A program made the position numbers and the translations under genes. From NCBI GenBank assembly GCA_038405435.1, contig JBBYHZ010000008.1: 64,000 nucleotides of DNA. One strand, 5' to 3'. Positions 34,305-43,497 of the stretch are shown piece after piece. Source of the DNA: Dryocola clanedunensis_A. Its GTDB lineage: Bacteria > Pseudomonadota > Gammaproteobacteria > Enterobacterales > Enterobacteriaceae. Numbering within the stretch: the first letter of the stretch is position 1; every line of letters starts with the position of its first letter. The notes below the pieces were generated by a model that did not search any database, had not been told where the DNA came from, and worked only from the letters and a program-made list of their open reading frames with translations.

Positions 34305-34963
34305 TGATTATGGAACCCTATAACCCGCCAATGGATCCCTGGCTGGTCATCCTTTATCAGGATGAACACATCATGGTCGTCAACAAGCCTTCGGGGTTGT
34401 TGTCGGTGCCTGGGCGTCTTGAAGAGCATAAAGACAGCGTGATGACGCGCATTCAACGCGACTTCCCGCAGGCAGAATCCGTTCATCGTCTGGATATGGC
34501 CACCAGCGGCGTGATTGCGGTGGCGCTGACCAAGGCCGCCGAGCGCGAGCTGAAACGCCAGTTCCGCGAGCGTGAACCGAAGAAGCAGTATGTGGCGAGG
34601 GTATGGGGTCATCCACAGCCAGAAACGGGCACGGTGGATTTACCGCTGATATGCGACTGGCCGAACCGGCCAAAGCAGATGGTGTGTCATGAAACCGGCA
34701 AGGCGGCGCAGACGGAATATGAAGTGCTGGAGTATGCAGCGGATAACTCCGCTCGCGTTCTGCTGAAACCGATAACCGGGCGTTCGCATCAGCTTCGCGT
34801 TCACATGCTGGCGCTGGGCCATCCGATTCTGGGCGACCGTTTCTACGCTACGCCCGAGGCGCTGGCAATGGCCCCGCGTTTACAGCTGCATGCTGAAATG
34901 CTGACCATTACCCATCCCGCCTACGGCACGCCGATGACGTTTCGCGCCCCGGCTGATTTCTAA
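34304..34963 (+). CDS. rluA: 23S rRNA/tRNA pseudouridine synthase RluA
   Basis: RluA makes pseudouridine at position 746 of 23S rRNA and 32 of several tRNAs. The 219 residues match E. coli in length. The catalytic motif HRLD is at residues 61-64, with D64 as nucleophile, and the family segment KPITGRSHQLRVHM is present. It overlaps rapA by one base. Downstream lies a palindrome, then the convergent djlA. Confidence 0.97.
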   Translation: MIMEPYNPPMDPWLVILYQDEHIMVVNKPSGLLSVPGRLEEHKDSVMTRIQRDFPQAESVHRLDMATSGVIAVALTKAAERELKRQFREREPKKQYVARVWGHPQPETGTVDLPLICDWPNRPKQMVCHETGKAAQTEYEVLEYAADNSARVLLKPITGRSHQLRVHMLALGHPILGDRFYATPEALAMAPRLQLHAEMLTITHPAYGTPMTFRAPADF

Positions 34964-34974
34964 AATCCCCTCAC

Positions 34975-35009
34975 CCTGTTCCCTCGCTCCAAAGAAGAGA
35001 GGGAACAGG
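34975..35009. repeat. palindrome between rluA and djlA
   Basis: CCTGTTCCCTC (34975-34985) pairs perfectly with GAGGGAACAGG (34999-35009) around a 13-base loop. It stands between convergent genes and begins shortly after the rluA stop, preceded by CCCCTCACC. It belongs to the same CCCTC-rich type as 16094-16155 and may form the 3-prime ends of both transcripts. Confidence 0.75.
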
Positions 35010-35037
35010 ATCGAGAGATCCGGGGGGAAGTTCGCTG

Positions 35038-35847
35038 TTACTTAAACCCTTTCGCCGTCTTGATCAGATCGTAGGCTTTCTGGATCTCCTGAGCTTTCTG
35101 CTTCGCCATCTGCATCATCTCCGGCGGCAGGCCTTTAGCGACCAGCTTATCCGGGTGGTGCTCACTCATTAGCTTGCGGTACGCGCGTTTGATAACCGTT
35201 GGCTCATCAGTACTTTTTACCCCTAATACGTTACAGGCGTCCTCAAGCGTTGGCCCGCGCTGCTGCTGGAACCCACCGCCCTGCTGCTGACCGTAGCCGC
35301 CGCCAAACTGCTGGCCGCCCTCCATCATGCGCAGGAACTGATCGAACTGAACGCGGGAGATACCCAGCTCTTCGGCAATGACGTACAGCACTTCGCGCTC
35401 GTTAGGGTGCAAAGAGCCGTCGGCGAACGCCGCCTGAATCTGGATTTCCAGAAACATCCTAATCAAATCGAAGCGTCCAAAACAGACGCTCCGCAGCTGA
35501 CGCATCTTTTCGCGCAGCGGATAGCCGTTTTCTTTACCTACGCGAAATGCGTGCTGGGCCGCACTTCTTGCATCGCCATGCAGCTGCATGCGATCCATCA
35601 GTAACGACGCAATCTGAATGTCGGCTTCGGTCACGCGACCTTTCGATTTGGTGAGATGCCCCATCACTTCGAAGGTGGTGCTAAAGAACAGCGACTGGCG
35701 CTGCTGCTGGTTGGAGAACCATGCGCTACGGCGGGTGCGAGCCTTATCAATGGCATGACCGATAAGTAAGCCGAATACAACACCCCAGAAGCCACCGCCC
35801 ATAATAAGTGCTATTGCGACACCGAGAACTTTACCCCAATACTGCAT
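35038..35847 (-). CDS. djlA: membrane-anchored DnaJ-like co-chaperone DjlA
   Basis: DjlA is a type III inner membrane J-protein that stimulates DnaK and influences the Rcs capsule pathway. The 269 residues (E. coli 271) have an N-terminal membrane helix (VLGVAIALIMGGGFWGVVFG), a TerB-like central domain, a GQQ-rich linker (about residues 185-205), and a C-terminal J domain with the HPD tripeptide in SEHHPDKL. It is divergent from lptD and convergent with rluA. Confidence 0.95.
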   Translation of the reverse strand: MQYWGKVLGVAIALIMGGGFWGVVFGLLIGHAIDKARTRRSAWFSNQQQRQSLFFSTTFEVMGHLTKSKGRVTEADIQIASLLMDRMQLHGDARSAAQHAFRVGKENGYPLREKMRQLRSVCFGRFDLIRMFLEIQIQAAFADGSLHPNEREVLYVIAEELGISRVQFDQFLRMMEGGQQFGGGYGQQQGGGFQQQRGPTLEDACNVLGVKSTDEPTVIKRAYRKLMSEHHPDKLVAKGLPPEMMQMAKQKAQEIQKAYDLIKTAKGFK

Positions 35848-36029
35848 ATACTCCCCAAATCGTCATGCTGTCGGCTAGAATTTGCTTTATCATACCCGTC
35901 ATTGATAGCGGTGCCTAACAGCAGACTGCACAACGGACAGGATTAACACTAGCGCTGCGATGATGAGTAAGTTAGTCTCTGACCGTTTGCCGCGCTAAGC
36001 CATTGATGATGGAACAACGAATAACACGT

Positions 36030-38384
36030 ATGAAAAAACGTATTCCCACCTTGCTGGCCACCCTGATTGGCACAGCGCTTTATAGCCAACAAGGTCTGGC
36101 TGCCGATCTCGCCTCGCAGTGTATGCTGGGCGTACCAAGCTATAATCGCCCGTTGATCGAAGGCGATACCAATAACCTCCCGGTTACGATTAATGCTGAC
36201 CACGCAAAAGGGGATTACCCCGACAACGCGGTGTTCACCGGCAACGTAGATATTCAGCAGGGCAATAGTCGTCTGCAATCAGATGAAGTCCAGCTGCACC
36301 AGAAACAAGTTGATGGCCAGCCCGACCCGGTGCGTACTGTAGATGCCCTGGGCAACGTTCACTACGACGATAATCAGGTGATCCTCAAAGGCCCTAAAGC
36401 CTGGTCAAACCTGAACACCAAAGATACCAACGTCTGGGACGGCAATTACCAGATGGTTGACCGCCAGGGGCGCGGTACCGCAAACCTGATGAAACAGCGC
36501 GCGAACAACCGCTACACCATCTTAGAAAACGGGACTTTTACCTCCTGTCTGCCGGGTACCAATACCTGGAGCGTGGTGGGCAGCACCGTTATTCAGGATC
36601 GTGAAGAAGAAGTTGCGGAAATCTGGAATGCGCGCTTCAAGCTCGGCCCGGTCCCGGTCTTTTACAGCCCTTATTTACAGTTACCGATCGGCGATAAGCG
36701 CCGCTCCGGTTTCCTGATGCCTAACGCCAAATACAGCTCCAATAACGGCCTTGAATTTACGCTGCCGTATTACTGGAACATTGCGCCAAACTTCGATGCC
36801 ACCATTACGCCAAACTATATGGAAGAGCGTGGCATTCAGTGGCAGAACGAATTCCGCTATCTGACCGTAGCGGGCGCTGGCGTGATGGAGTTTGACTACC
36901 TGGGCTCAGACGATGAATACAAGAATGAACCCGGCGTAAAACCTGATGACGATGGCCACCGCTGGCTGTTCTACTGGAACCACAGCGGCGTGCTGGACCA
37001 GGTATGGCGCTTCAACGTCGACTACACCAAAGTCAGCGACGACAAATACTTTAACGACTTCTCGTCCCAGTACGGTTCAAGCACCGACGGCTACGCCACG
37101 CAGAAGTTCAGCGTCGGCTACGCCATTGAAAACTTTGACGCGACGCTGTCTACCAAACAGTTCCAGGTCTTTGAATCACAACGAGGCAATAACTCGTACG
37201 CGGCCCAGCCGCAGCTGGACATGAACTTCTATCAGAACGATGTGGGTCCGTTTGATACCCGCATTTATGGCCAGGCCGTGAAGTTCACCAACGTGAACGA
37301 CAATATGCCGGAAGCCACGCGTCTGCATATCGAGCCAACCATCAGCCTGCCGCTCTCTAACGGCTGGGCGAGCCTGAATACCGAAGCAAAACTGTTGGCG
37401 ACCCACTATCAGCAGGATAACCTCGATAAATATAAAGAAAACGTTGATGCGAACAGCAAGCTTAAAAGCTCTGTAAACCGCACCATGCCGCAGTTCAAGG
37501 TTGACGGTAAGCTTATCTTTGACCGGGATATGGATTCTGCAGCAGGCTGGTCGCAAACTCTGGAACCACGCGTGCAGTACCTGTATGTCCCGTATCGTGA
37601 CCAGAGCTCCATCAACAACTACGACTCATCTTTACTGCAGTCGGACTACAGCGGCCTGTTCCGTGACAGAACTTACGGCGGCCTGGACCGCATCGCTTCG
37701 GCAAACCAGGTCACTACCGGCGTCACGACGCGTATTTATGATGACGCCTCCGTTGAACGTTTTAACGTATCCGTAGGTCAAATCTACTACTTTACCCAGT
37801 CTCGCACCGGGGATGACAACATCAACTGGGAAAAAGACAAAGATACCGGCTCCGTTATCTGGGCGGGCGATACCTACTGGCGTATGACCGACCGCTGGGG
37901 TTTACGCGGCGGCGTTCAATATGATGCGCGTCTGGCTAACGTGGCAACCGGTAACGGTACCGTCGAATACCGTCGCGATAACGACCGCCTGGTGCAGATG
38001 AACTACCGTTATGCCAGCCCGGAATACATTCAGGCTACCCTGCCAAGTTTCGCGACGGCAGAGCAGTATAAAGAAGGTATCTCTCAGGTTGGTATGACAG
38101 CAAGCTGGCCGATCGTCGATCGCTGGTCCGTGGTGGGGGCGTATTATTACGATACCAACGCGAAGCAGGCGGCGGATTCCATGCTGGCGGTGCAGTATAA
38201 CTCCTGCTGCTATGCGATTCGTGTTGGCTACGAGCGCAAAATCAACGGCTGGGAAAATGATGAAAGCAAATACGACAACGTGTTTGGCTTTAACATCGAG
38301 TTACGCGGCCTGAGCTCTAACTATGGCCTGGGCACACAGCAGATGTTGCGTTCCAACATCCTGCCGTATCAGAGCTCGATGTAA
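36030..38384 (+). CDS. lptD: LPS assembly outer membrane protein LptD
   Basis: LptD with LptE inserts lipopolysaccharide into the outer leaflet of the outer membrane. The ATG at 36030 opens a signal peptide (MKKRIPTLLATLIGTALYSQ, cleavage after QGLAA) and a total of 784 residues, as in E. coli. The OstA jellyroll (SRLQSDEVQLHQK) precedes a large C-terminal beta barrel. The four cysteines of the disulfide pattern are present: C31 in ASQC, one in FTSCLPG, and the adjacent pair in NSCCYA. It is the first gene of lptD-surA-pdxA-rsmA-apaGH. Confidence 0.97.
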   Translation: MKKRIPTLLATLIGTALYSQQGLAADLASQCMLGVPSYNRPLIEGDTNNLPVTINADHAKGDYPDNAVFTGNVDIQQGNSRLQSDEVQLHQKQVDGQPDPVRTVDALGNVHYDDNQVILKGPKAWSNLNTKDTNVWDGNYQMVDRQGRGTANLMKQRANNRYTILENGTFTSCLPGTNTWSVVGSTVIQDREEEVAEIWNARFKLGPVPVFYSPYLQLPIGDKRRSGFLMPNAKYSSNNGLEFTLPYYWNIAPNFDATITPNYMEERGIQWQNEFRYLTVAGAGVMEFDYLGSDDEYKNEPGVKPDDDGHRWLFYWNHSGVLDQVWRFNVDYTKVSDDKYFNDFSSQYGSSTDGYATQKFSVGYAIENFDATLSTKQFQVFESQRGNNSYAAQPQLDMNFYQNDVGPFDTRIYGQAVKFTNVNDNMPEATRLHIEPTISLPLSNGWASLNTEAKLLATHYQQDNLDKYKENVDANSKLKSSVNRTMPQFKVDGKLIFDRDMDSAAGWSQTLEPRVQYLYVPYRDQSSINNYDSSLLQSDYSGLFRDRTYGGLDRIASANQVTTGVTTRIYDDASVERFNVSVGQIYYFTQSRTGDDNINWEKDKDTGSVIWAGDTYWRMTDRWGLRGGVQYDARLANVATGNGTVEYRRDNDRLVQMNYRYASPEYIQATLPSFATAEQYKEGISQVGMTASWPIVDRWSVVGAYYYDTNAKQAADSMLAVQYNSCCYAIRVGYERKINGWENDESKYDNVFGFNIELRGLSSNYGLGTQQMLRSNILPYQSSM

Positions 38385-38439
38385 TTCACTTTGACTGAAA
38401 ACGTAATCCGCATTGCGGCTAAGTAAAAATGGAAAAAGT

Positions 38440-39732
38440 ATGAAGAACTGGAGAACGCTGCTTCTCGGTGTCGCCCTGGTGGCGAACACTGCCTTCGCAG
38501 CGCCACAAGTGGTCGACAAAGTAGCAGCCGTTGTAAACAACGGTGTAGTTCTGGAAAGCGATGTCGATGGCTTGATGCAATCGGTAAAACTTAACGCTCA
38601 GCAGGCCGGTCAGCAGTTACCTGATGACAACGCGCTGCGCCACCAGATTCTGGAACGCCTGATCATGGACCAAATCGTCCTGCAGATGGGCACCAAAATG
38701 GGCGTGAAAGTTACCGACGATCAGCTTGATAAAGCGATTGCGGATATCGCCGCGCAGAACAAAATGAGTATGGATCAGATGCGCAGCCGTCTGGCCTATG
38801 ACGGCATCAACTACAACACTTACCGTAGCCAGATCCGTAAAGAGATGACTATTTCGGAAGTGCGTAACAACGAAGTGCGTCGTCGCGTCACCATCCTGCC
38901 TCAGGAAGTGGACTCGCTGGCGCAGCAGGTTGGCAGCCAGAACGACAGCAGCACCGAGCTGAACCTGAGCCACATCCTGATTGCCCTGCCGGAAAACCCA
39001 ACGTCCGCTCAGGTTGACGATGCGGAAAAACAGGCGCGTGACATTGTTTCCCAGGCGCAAAGCGGTGCGGACTTCGGCAAGCTGGCTATCACCTACTCTG
39101 CCGACCAGCAGGCGCTGAAGGGCGGCCAGATGGGCTGGGGCCGTATCCAGGAGCTGCCGTCTATCTTTGCTCAGGCGCTGGCTACCGCGAAGAAAGGCGA
39201 CGTTATTGGTCCCGTTCGTTCCGGCGTCGGTTTCCATATCCTGAAGGTTAACGATCTGCGCGGTCAGACCCAGAGCATCTCTGTGACCGAAGTGCACGCA
39301 CGTCACATCCTGCTTAAGCCATCACCGATCATGACCGATCAGCAGGCGCGCCAGAAGCTTGAACAAATCGCAGCCGACATCAAGAGTGGCAAAACCACCT
39401 TCGAAAAAGCCGCAAAAGAGTTCTCTGACGATCCTGGCTCTGCCAACCAGGGCGGCGATCTGGGCTGGGCTTCTCCGGACATCTACGATCCGGCCTTCCG
39501 CGACGCGATCATGAAGCTGAACAAGGGCCAGACCAGCGAGCCGGTGCACTCCTCCTTCGGCTGGCACTTAATCGAGCTGCTGGATACCCGCAAAGTGGAT
39601 AAAACCGACGCGGCGCAGAAAGATCGTGCTTACCGCATGCTGTTTAACCGTAAGTTCTCTGAAGAAGCGCAGACCTGGATGCAGGAACAGCGCGCCAGCG
39701 CTTACGTGAAGATTATCGGCAGCAATGGCTAA
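38440..39732 (+). CDS. surA: periplasmic chaperone/peptidyl-prolyl isomerase SurA
   Basis: SurA escorts outer membrane proteins, including LptD, through the periplasm. From the ATG at 38440 the product has 430 residues (E. coli 428), with a signal peptide MKNWRTLLLGVALVANTAFA cleaved before APQVVDK. An N-terminal chaperone domain is followed by two parvulin domains (LNLSHILIALPENP region and VHARHILLKPSP region) and a C-terminal helix. An open frame nine codons longer was rejected because it destroys the signal peptide. It overlaps pdxA by eight bases. Confidence 0.97.
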   Translation: MKNWRTLLLGVALVANTAFAAPQVVDKVAAVVNNGVVLESDVDGLMQSVKLNAQQAGQQLPDDNALRHQILERLIMDQIVLQMGTKMGVKVTDDQLDKAIADIAAQNKMSMDQMRSRLAYDGINYNTYRSQIRKEMTISEVRNNEVRRRVTILPQEVDSLAQQVGSQNDSSTELNLSHILIALPENPTSAQVDDAEKQARDIVSQAQSGADFGKLAITYSADQQALKGGQMGWGRIQELPSIFAQALATAKKGDVIGPVRSGVGFHILKVNDLRGQTQSISVTEVHARHILLKPSPIMTDQQARQKLEQIAADIKSGKTTFEKAAKEFSDDPGSANQGGDLGWASPDIYDPAFRDAIMKLNKGQTSEPVHSSFGWHLIELLDTRKVDKTDAAQKDRAYRMLFNRKFSEEAQTWMQEQRASAYVKIIGSNG

Positions 39733-40714
39733 TATTGCTCGTGTGACCATCACTCCCGGCGAACCCGCCGGGATTGGTCCCGACCTGGTTGTCGCGCTGG
39801 CAGGCCGCGACTGGCCCGTTGAACTGGTCGTCTGCGCCTCCCCTGAATTACTGCTCGAACGAGCCGCCACGCTGAACCTCCCGCTGACCCTGATTCCTTA
39901 CCAGCCCGACCAGACCCCCCTGCCGCAGGCAGCAGGCACGCTAACGATTCTGCCCGTTGCTTTACATGCTCCGGTGGTACCAGGCCAGCTTGATGTCCGT
40001 AACAGCACTTATGTGATAGAAACACTCGCCCGCGCCTGTGACGGTTGCATAAATGGGGAGTTCGCCGCGCTCATCACCGGGCCGGTACATAAAGGCATCA
40101 TCAACGATGCTGGCGTGCCGTTTATCGGTCATACCGAGTTCTTCGAAGAGCGCTCGCACAGCGAAAAAGTTGTGATGATGCTCGCAACCGAAGAGCTTCG
40201 CGTTGCGCTGGCGACCACGCATTTGCCGCTGAAAGCCATTTCTGAGGCAATTACGCCAGATTTATTACGCCAGATAATCACCATCCTGTATCATGACCTG
40301 CAAACCAAGTTTGGTATTGCACAGCCTCACGTGCTGGTGTGCGGCCTGAACCCTCATGCAGGGGAAGGTGGGCACATGGGCACGGAAGAGATCGACACGA
40401 TAATCCCGGTACTAAACGAGATGCGCGCGCTGGGTATGAACCTGTCCGGCCCGCTGCCTGCTGATACACTCTTTCAGCCAAAGTATCTCGACCACGCCGA
40501 TGCAGTACTGGCGATGTATCACGACCAGGGATTACCGGTTCTGAAATATCAGGGCTTTGGTCGCGCGGTGAATATCACGTTAGGCTTACCTTTTATCCGC
40601 ACTTCGGTTGACCATGGCACAGCGCTAGAGCTGGCAGGCCAGGGGAAAGCCGATGTCGGCAGTTTTACTACGGCGCTTAATCTCGCCATCAAAATGATTA
40701 CGAATACTCAATGA
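39725..40714 (+). CDS. pdxA: 4-hydroxythreonine-4-phosphate dehydrogenase
   Basis: PdxA oxidises 4-phospho-hydroxy-L-threonine in pyridoxal phosphate synthesis. The 329 residues equal the E. coli length and begin with the family segment TITPGEPAGIGPDLV. Metal-binding histidines fall in ATTHLPLKAI, LNPHAGEGGHMG and MYHDQGLPVLKYQGFG. It is coupled to surA (8-base overlap) and rsmA (ATGA overlap). Confidence 0.98.
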   Translation: MANIARVTITPGEPAGIGPDLVVALAGRDWPVELVVCASPELLLERAATLNLPLTLIPYQPDQTPLPQAAGTLTILPVALHAPVVPGQLDVRNSTYVIETLARACDGCINGEFAALITGPVHKGIINDAGVPFIGHTEFFEERSHSEKVVMMLATEELRVALATTHLPLKAISEAITPDLLRQIITILYHDLQTKFGIAQPHVLVCGLNPHAGEGGHMGTEEIDTIIPVLNEMRALGMNLSGPLPADTLFQPKYLDHADAVLAMYHDQGLPVLKYQGFGRAVNITLGLPFIRTSVDHGTALELAGQGKADVGSFTTALNLAIKMITNTQ

Positions 40715-41532
40715 ATACTCGCGTCCACCAGGGCCACTTAGCCCGTAAACGTTTTGGACAAAACTTCCTTAATGACCAGTTCGTTATCGAAAGTATTGTC
40801 TCCGCTATTAATCCACAGAAAGGCCAGGCGATGGTTGAAATCGGCCCCGGCCTCGGTGCATTAACCGAGCCTGTGGGTGAACGCCTGGACGAAATGACCG
40901 TTATCGAACTCGACCGCGATCTGGCGGCCCGTCTGCAAACGCATCCGTTCCTCGCACCGAAGCTGACCATTTATCAGCAGGATGCCATGACCATGGACTT
41001 CGCCGAGCTGTCGAAGAAAATTGGCCAGCCGCTGCGCGTGTTCGGCAACCTGCCGTACAACATCTCTACGCCGTTGATGTTCCATCTCTTTAGCTATACT
41101 GATGCCATTGCGGACATGCACTTCATGCTGCAAAAAGAGGTGGTCAACCGCCTGGTTGCAGGACCAAACAGTAAAGCGTATGGTCGTTTATCAGTGATGG
41201 CGCAATATTATTGCAACGTGATCCCGGTGCTGGAAGTGCCGCCAACGGCCTTTACGCCTGCGCCGAAAGTGGATTCCGCCGTGGTGCGCCTGGTGCCTCA
41301 TGCTACCATCCCGCATCCGGTCAAAGAGCTGCGTGTGTTGAGCCGCATCACGACGGAGGCCTTTAACAAGCGCCGCAAAACGATTCGCAACAGCCTTGGC
41401 CATCTGTTCAGCGCCGAGGTGATGGCAGAGCTGGGCGTCGACGCGACCCTGCGCGCTGAGAACATCTCAGTCGCCCAGTATTGCCAGCTGGCAAACTATC
41501 TGGCTGAACATCCTCAGCCGCAGGAGAGTTAA
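40711..41532 (+). CDS. rsmA: 16S rRNA A1518/A1519 dimethyltransferase
   Basis: RsmA (KsgA) dimethylates the two adjacent adenines near the 3-prime end of 16S rRNA. It has 273 residues as in E. coli. The SAM motif VEIGPGLGALTEP and the catalytic NLPY in FGNLPYNISTPLMF are intact, so kasugamycin sensitivity is predicted to be normal. The ATG lies within the pdxA stop (ATGA). Confidence 0.98.
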   Translation: MNTRVHQGHLARKRFGQNFLNDQFVIESIVSAINPQKGQAMVEIGPGLGALTEPVGERLDEMTVIELDRDLAARLQTHPFLAPKLTIYQQDAMTMDFAELSKKIGQPLRVFGNLPYNISTPLMFHLFSYTDAIADMHFMLQKEVVNRLVAGPNSKAYGRLSVMAQYYCNVIPVLEVPPTAFTPAPKVDSAVVRLVPHATIPHPVKELRVLSRITTEAFNKRRKTIRNSLGHLFSAEVMAELGVDATLRAENISVAQYCQLANYLAEHPQPQES

Positions 41533-41534
41533 CG

Positions 41535-41912
41535 ATGTTGAATTCGCCCCGCGTATGCGTTCAGGTACAAAGCGTCTATATCGAATCCCAGTCCTCCCCG
41601 GAGAACGAACGTTTCGTCTTTGCTTATACCGTAACCATCCGCAACCTGGGGCGAACGCCGGTGCAGCTTCTGGGTCGTTACTGGCTTATCACTAACGGCA
41701 ACGGCCACGAAACCGAAGTGCAGGGCGAAGGCGTGATTGGCGTTCAGCCCCACATCGAGCCGGGCAACGAATACAGCTATACCAGCGGCGCCGTGCTTGA
41801 AACGCCGCTGGGCACCATGCAGGGCCATTATGAAATGGTCGATTCTCAGGGCGAGGCGTTCCGCGTCGCTATTCCCGTCTTCCGTCTGGCCATTCCAGCC
41901 TTCATTCACTGA
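41535..41912 (+). CDS. apaG: ApaG protein (DUF525)
   Basis: ApaG is a small immunoglobulin-fold protein whose biochemical role is unsettled; it has been linked to cobalt resistance and magnesium. The 125 residues align with E. coli ApaG over their whole length, including the glycine-rich RYWLITNGNGHETEVQGEG. It lies two bases after rsmA and five before apaH. Confidence 0.96.
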   Translation: MLNSPRVCVQVQSVYIESQSSPENERFVFAYTVTIRNLGRTPVQLLGRYWLITNGNGHETEVQGEGVIGVQPHIEPGNEYSYTSGAVLETPLGTMQGHYEMVDSQGEAFRVAIPVFRLAIPAFIH

Positions 41913-41916
41913 TACG

Positions 41917-42768
41917 ATGTCAACATACCTGATTGGCGATGTTCACGGCTGTTACGATGAACTGATCGCCCTGCTGCAACAGGTTGAGTTTACGCCTGGC
42001 AAAGATACTTTATGGCTGACGGGCGATTTAGTCGCGCGCGGCCCCGGTTCGCTTGAGGTCCTGCGCTACGTACGTGGGCTGGGCGACAGCGTGCGCCTGG
42101 TGCTCGGCAATCATGACCTGCACCTGCTTGCGGTGTATGCAGGCATTAGCCGGAACAAGCCAAAAGACCGCGTTTCGCAACTGCTGGAAGCACCGGACGT
42201 TGACGAGCTGCTGAACTGGCTGCGTCGCCAGCCGCTAATCCAGGTGGATAACGAAAAAATGCTGGTGATGGCCCACGCGGGTATTACTCCGCAGTGGGAT
42301 ATCGACACCGCCATAGCCTGCGCCCGCGATGTCGAAGCCGTACTCTCGAGCGACAGCTATCCGCTGTTCCTGGACGCCATGTACGGCGATATGCCGAACA
42401 ACTGGTCGCCGGAGCTGTCGGGGCTTGCGCGTTTGCGGTTTATCACCAACTCTCTGACCCGTATGCGCTACTGCTTCCCGAACGGCCAGCTGGATATGTA
42501 CTGCAAAGACACGCCGGAAAGCGCGCCTGCGCCGCTCAAGCCGTGGTTTGCGATTCCCGGTCCGGTTACCGCCAAATATTCAGTGGTCTTCGGCCACTGG
42601 GCTTCGCTTGAAGGAAAAGGGACGCCGGAGGGGATCTACGGGCTGGATACCGGCTGCTGCTGGGGCGGGGATTTAACCTGTCTGCGCTGGGAAGATAAAG
42701 CGTATTTCGTGCAGCCCTCGAACCGTAAGGCCGACATCGGCGACGGTGATACCGCAATAGCCTCATAA
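41917..42768 (+). CDS. apaH: diadenosine tetraphosphatase (symmetrical)
   Basis: ApaH hydrolyses Ap4A to two ADP and removes Np4 caps from RNA. The ATG at 41917 gives 283 residues (E. coli 280). The metallophosphatase motifs GDVHGC, GDLVARG and LGNHDLHLL are present at the N-terminus. A longer open frame begins inside apaG and was rejected. A strong terminator follows directly after the stop. Confidence 0.97.
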   Translation: MSTYLIGDVHGCYDELIALLQQVEFTPGKDTLWLTGDLVARGPGSLEVLRYVRGLGDSVRLVLGNHDLHLLAVYAGISRNKPKDRVSQLLEAPDVDELLNWLRRQPLIQVDNEKMLVMAHAGITPQWDIDTAIACARDVEAVLSSDSYPLFLDAMYGDMPNNWSPELSGLARLRFITNSLTRMRYCFPNGQLDMYCKDTPESAPAPLKPWFAIPGPVTAKYSVVFGHWASLEGKGTPEGIYGLDTGCCWGGDLTCLRWEDKAYFVQPSNRKADIGDGDTAIAS

Positions 42769-42796
42769 AAAACCCGGTGAAAACCGGGTTTTTTAT
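42766..42796. terminator. bidirectional terminator between apaH and folA
   Basis: AACCCGGT (42771-42778), GAAA and ACCGGGTT (42783-42790) form an 8-bp stem flanked by AAAA on the left and TTTT on the right. The T-run on each strand lets it end both the apaH transcript (plus) and the folA transcript (minus). Confidence 0.9.
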
Positions 42797-42802
42797 TCAG
42801 TC

Positions 42803-42834
42803 GTAGGTCGGATAAGCGAAGCGCCATCCGACAC
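42803..42834. repeat. REP-type palindrome downstream of folA
   Basis: GTAGGTCGGAT (42803-42813), AAGCGAAGCGCC and ATCCGACAC (42826-42834) resemble the element at 28070-28105, sharing GTAGG-CGGATAAGC and GCGCCATCCG. It lies in the spacer between the apaH terminator and the folA stop. Confidence 0.75.
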
Positions 42835-42842
42835 AACATCTT

Positions 42843-43322
42843 TTAGCGACGTTCCAGAATCTCAAAACAATAACCGTGCGAGTTTTGCTCGTCGGCATCG
42901 TGGAATTCGCTGAACGTTGACTGCCACTCGTCCGGATCGTAATCCGGGAAGTGCGTATCCCCTTCGACTTCCGCATCAATGTGCGTCAGATACAGGCGCT
43001 GCGCTTTCGGCAGGAACTGGTCGTAGACGCGACCGCCGCCAATTACCATCACCTCTTCGGCGTCGCCGCAGGCGCTGATAGCGTCTTCAACCGAGCTGAC
43101 CCACACAACCCGATCGTCGGTGCCCGGCTTGCTGCTGATAACAATATTCTTACGGCCCGGCAGCGGACGGCCGATAGATTCCCAGGTCAGACGCCCCATC
43201 ACGACCGGTTTATTTAACGTGTTACGTTTAAACCAGGCCAGATCGGCCGGTATGTCCCAGGGCATGGCGTTTTCCATGCCAATAACGCGATCTACCGCTA
43301 AAGCAGCAATCAGACTGATCAT
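42843..43322 (-). CDS. folA: dihydrofolate reductase
   Basis: FolA reduces dihydrofolate with NADPH and is the target of trimethoprim. The 159 residues match E. coli FolA throughout. The catalytic Asp is D27 in PADLAWF, M20-loop residues ENAMPW are present, and the NADPH loop MVIGGGRVY is intact. Position 45 is Leu (VVMGRLTWESIGR) where E. coli has His; this residue touches the cofactor phosphate. No residue typical of trimethoprim resistance (such as changes at 20, 26, 28, 30 or 94) stands out by eye. Confidence 0.97.
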   Translation of the reverse strand: MISLIAALAVDRVIGMENAMPWDIPADLAWFKRNTLNKPVVMGRLTWESIGRPLPGRKNIVISSKPGTDDRVVWVSSVEDAISACGDAEEVMVIGGGRVYDQFLPKAQRLYLTHIDAEVEGDTHFPDYDPDEWQSTFSEFHDADEQNSHGYCFEILERR

Positions 43323-43357
43323 TCTATTAACCCAAGGGTGGTGAAAAAATTGCCGCC

Positions 43358-43386
43358 ACTATACGGAAAGCGCAATCTTTCGTCGA
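43358..43386 (-). promoter_or_regulatory. putative folA promoter
   Basis: On the minus strand TATAGT (43363-43358) lies 17 bases after TCGACG (43386-43381), which matches four of six positions of the -35 consensus. The start would be some 28 bases before the folA ATG. Judged by eye only. Confidence 0.45.
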
Positions 43387-43497
43387 CTGCCCGATCCCCC
43401 TGCTGGAAGAAATTTTTTTGTTCTGCAAAGCAGTAACCTCTTCCGTTAGCGGAGGGGTCCAGCGGGAACAATGAGTTAGCGATCATTTGTCCTAAAA

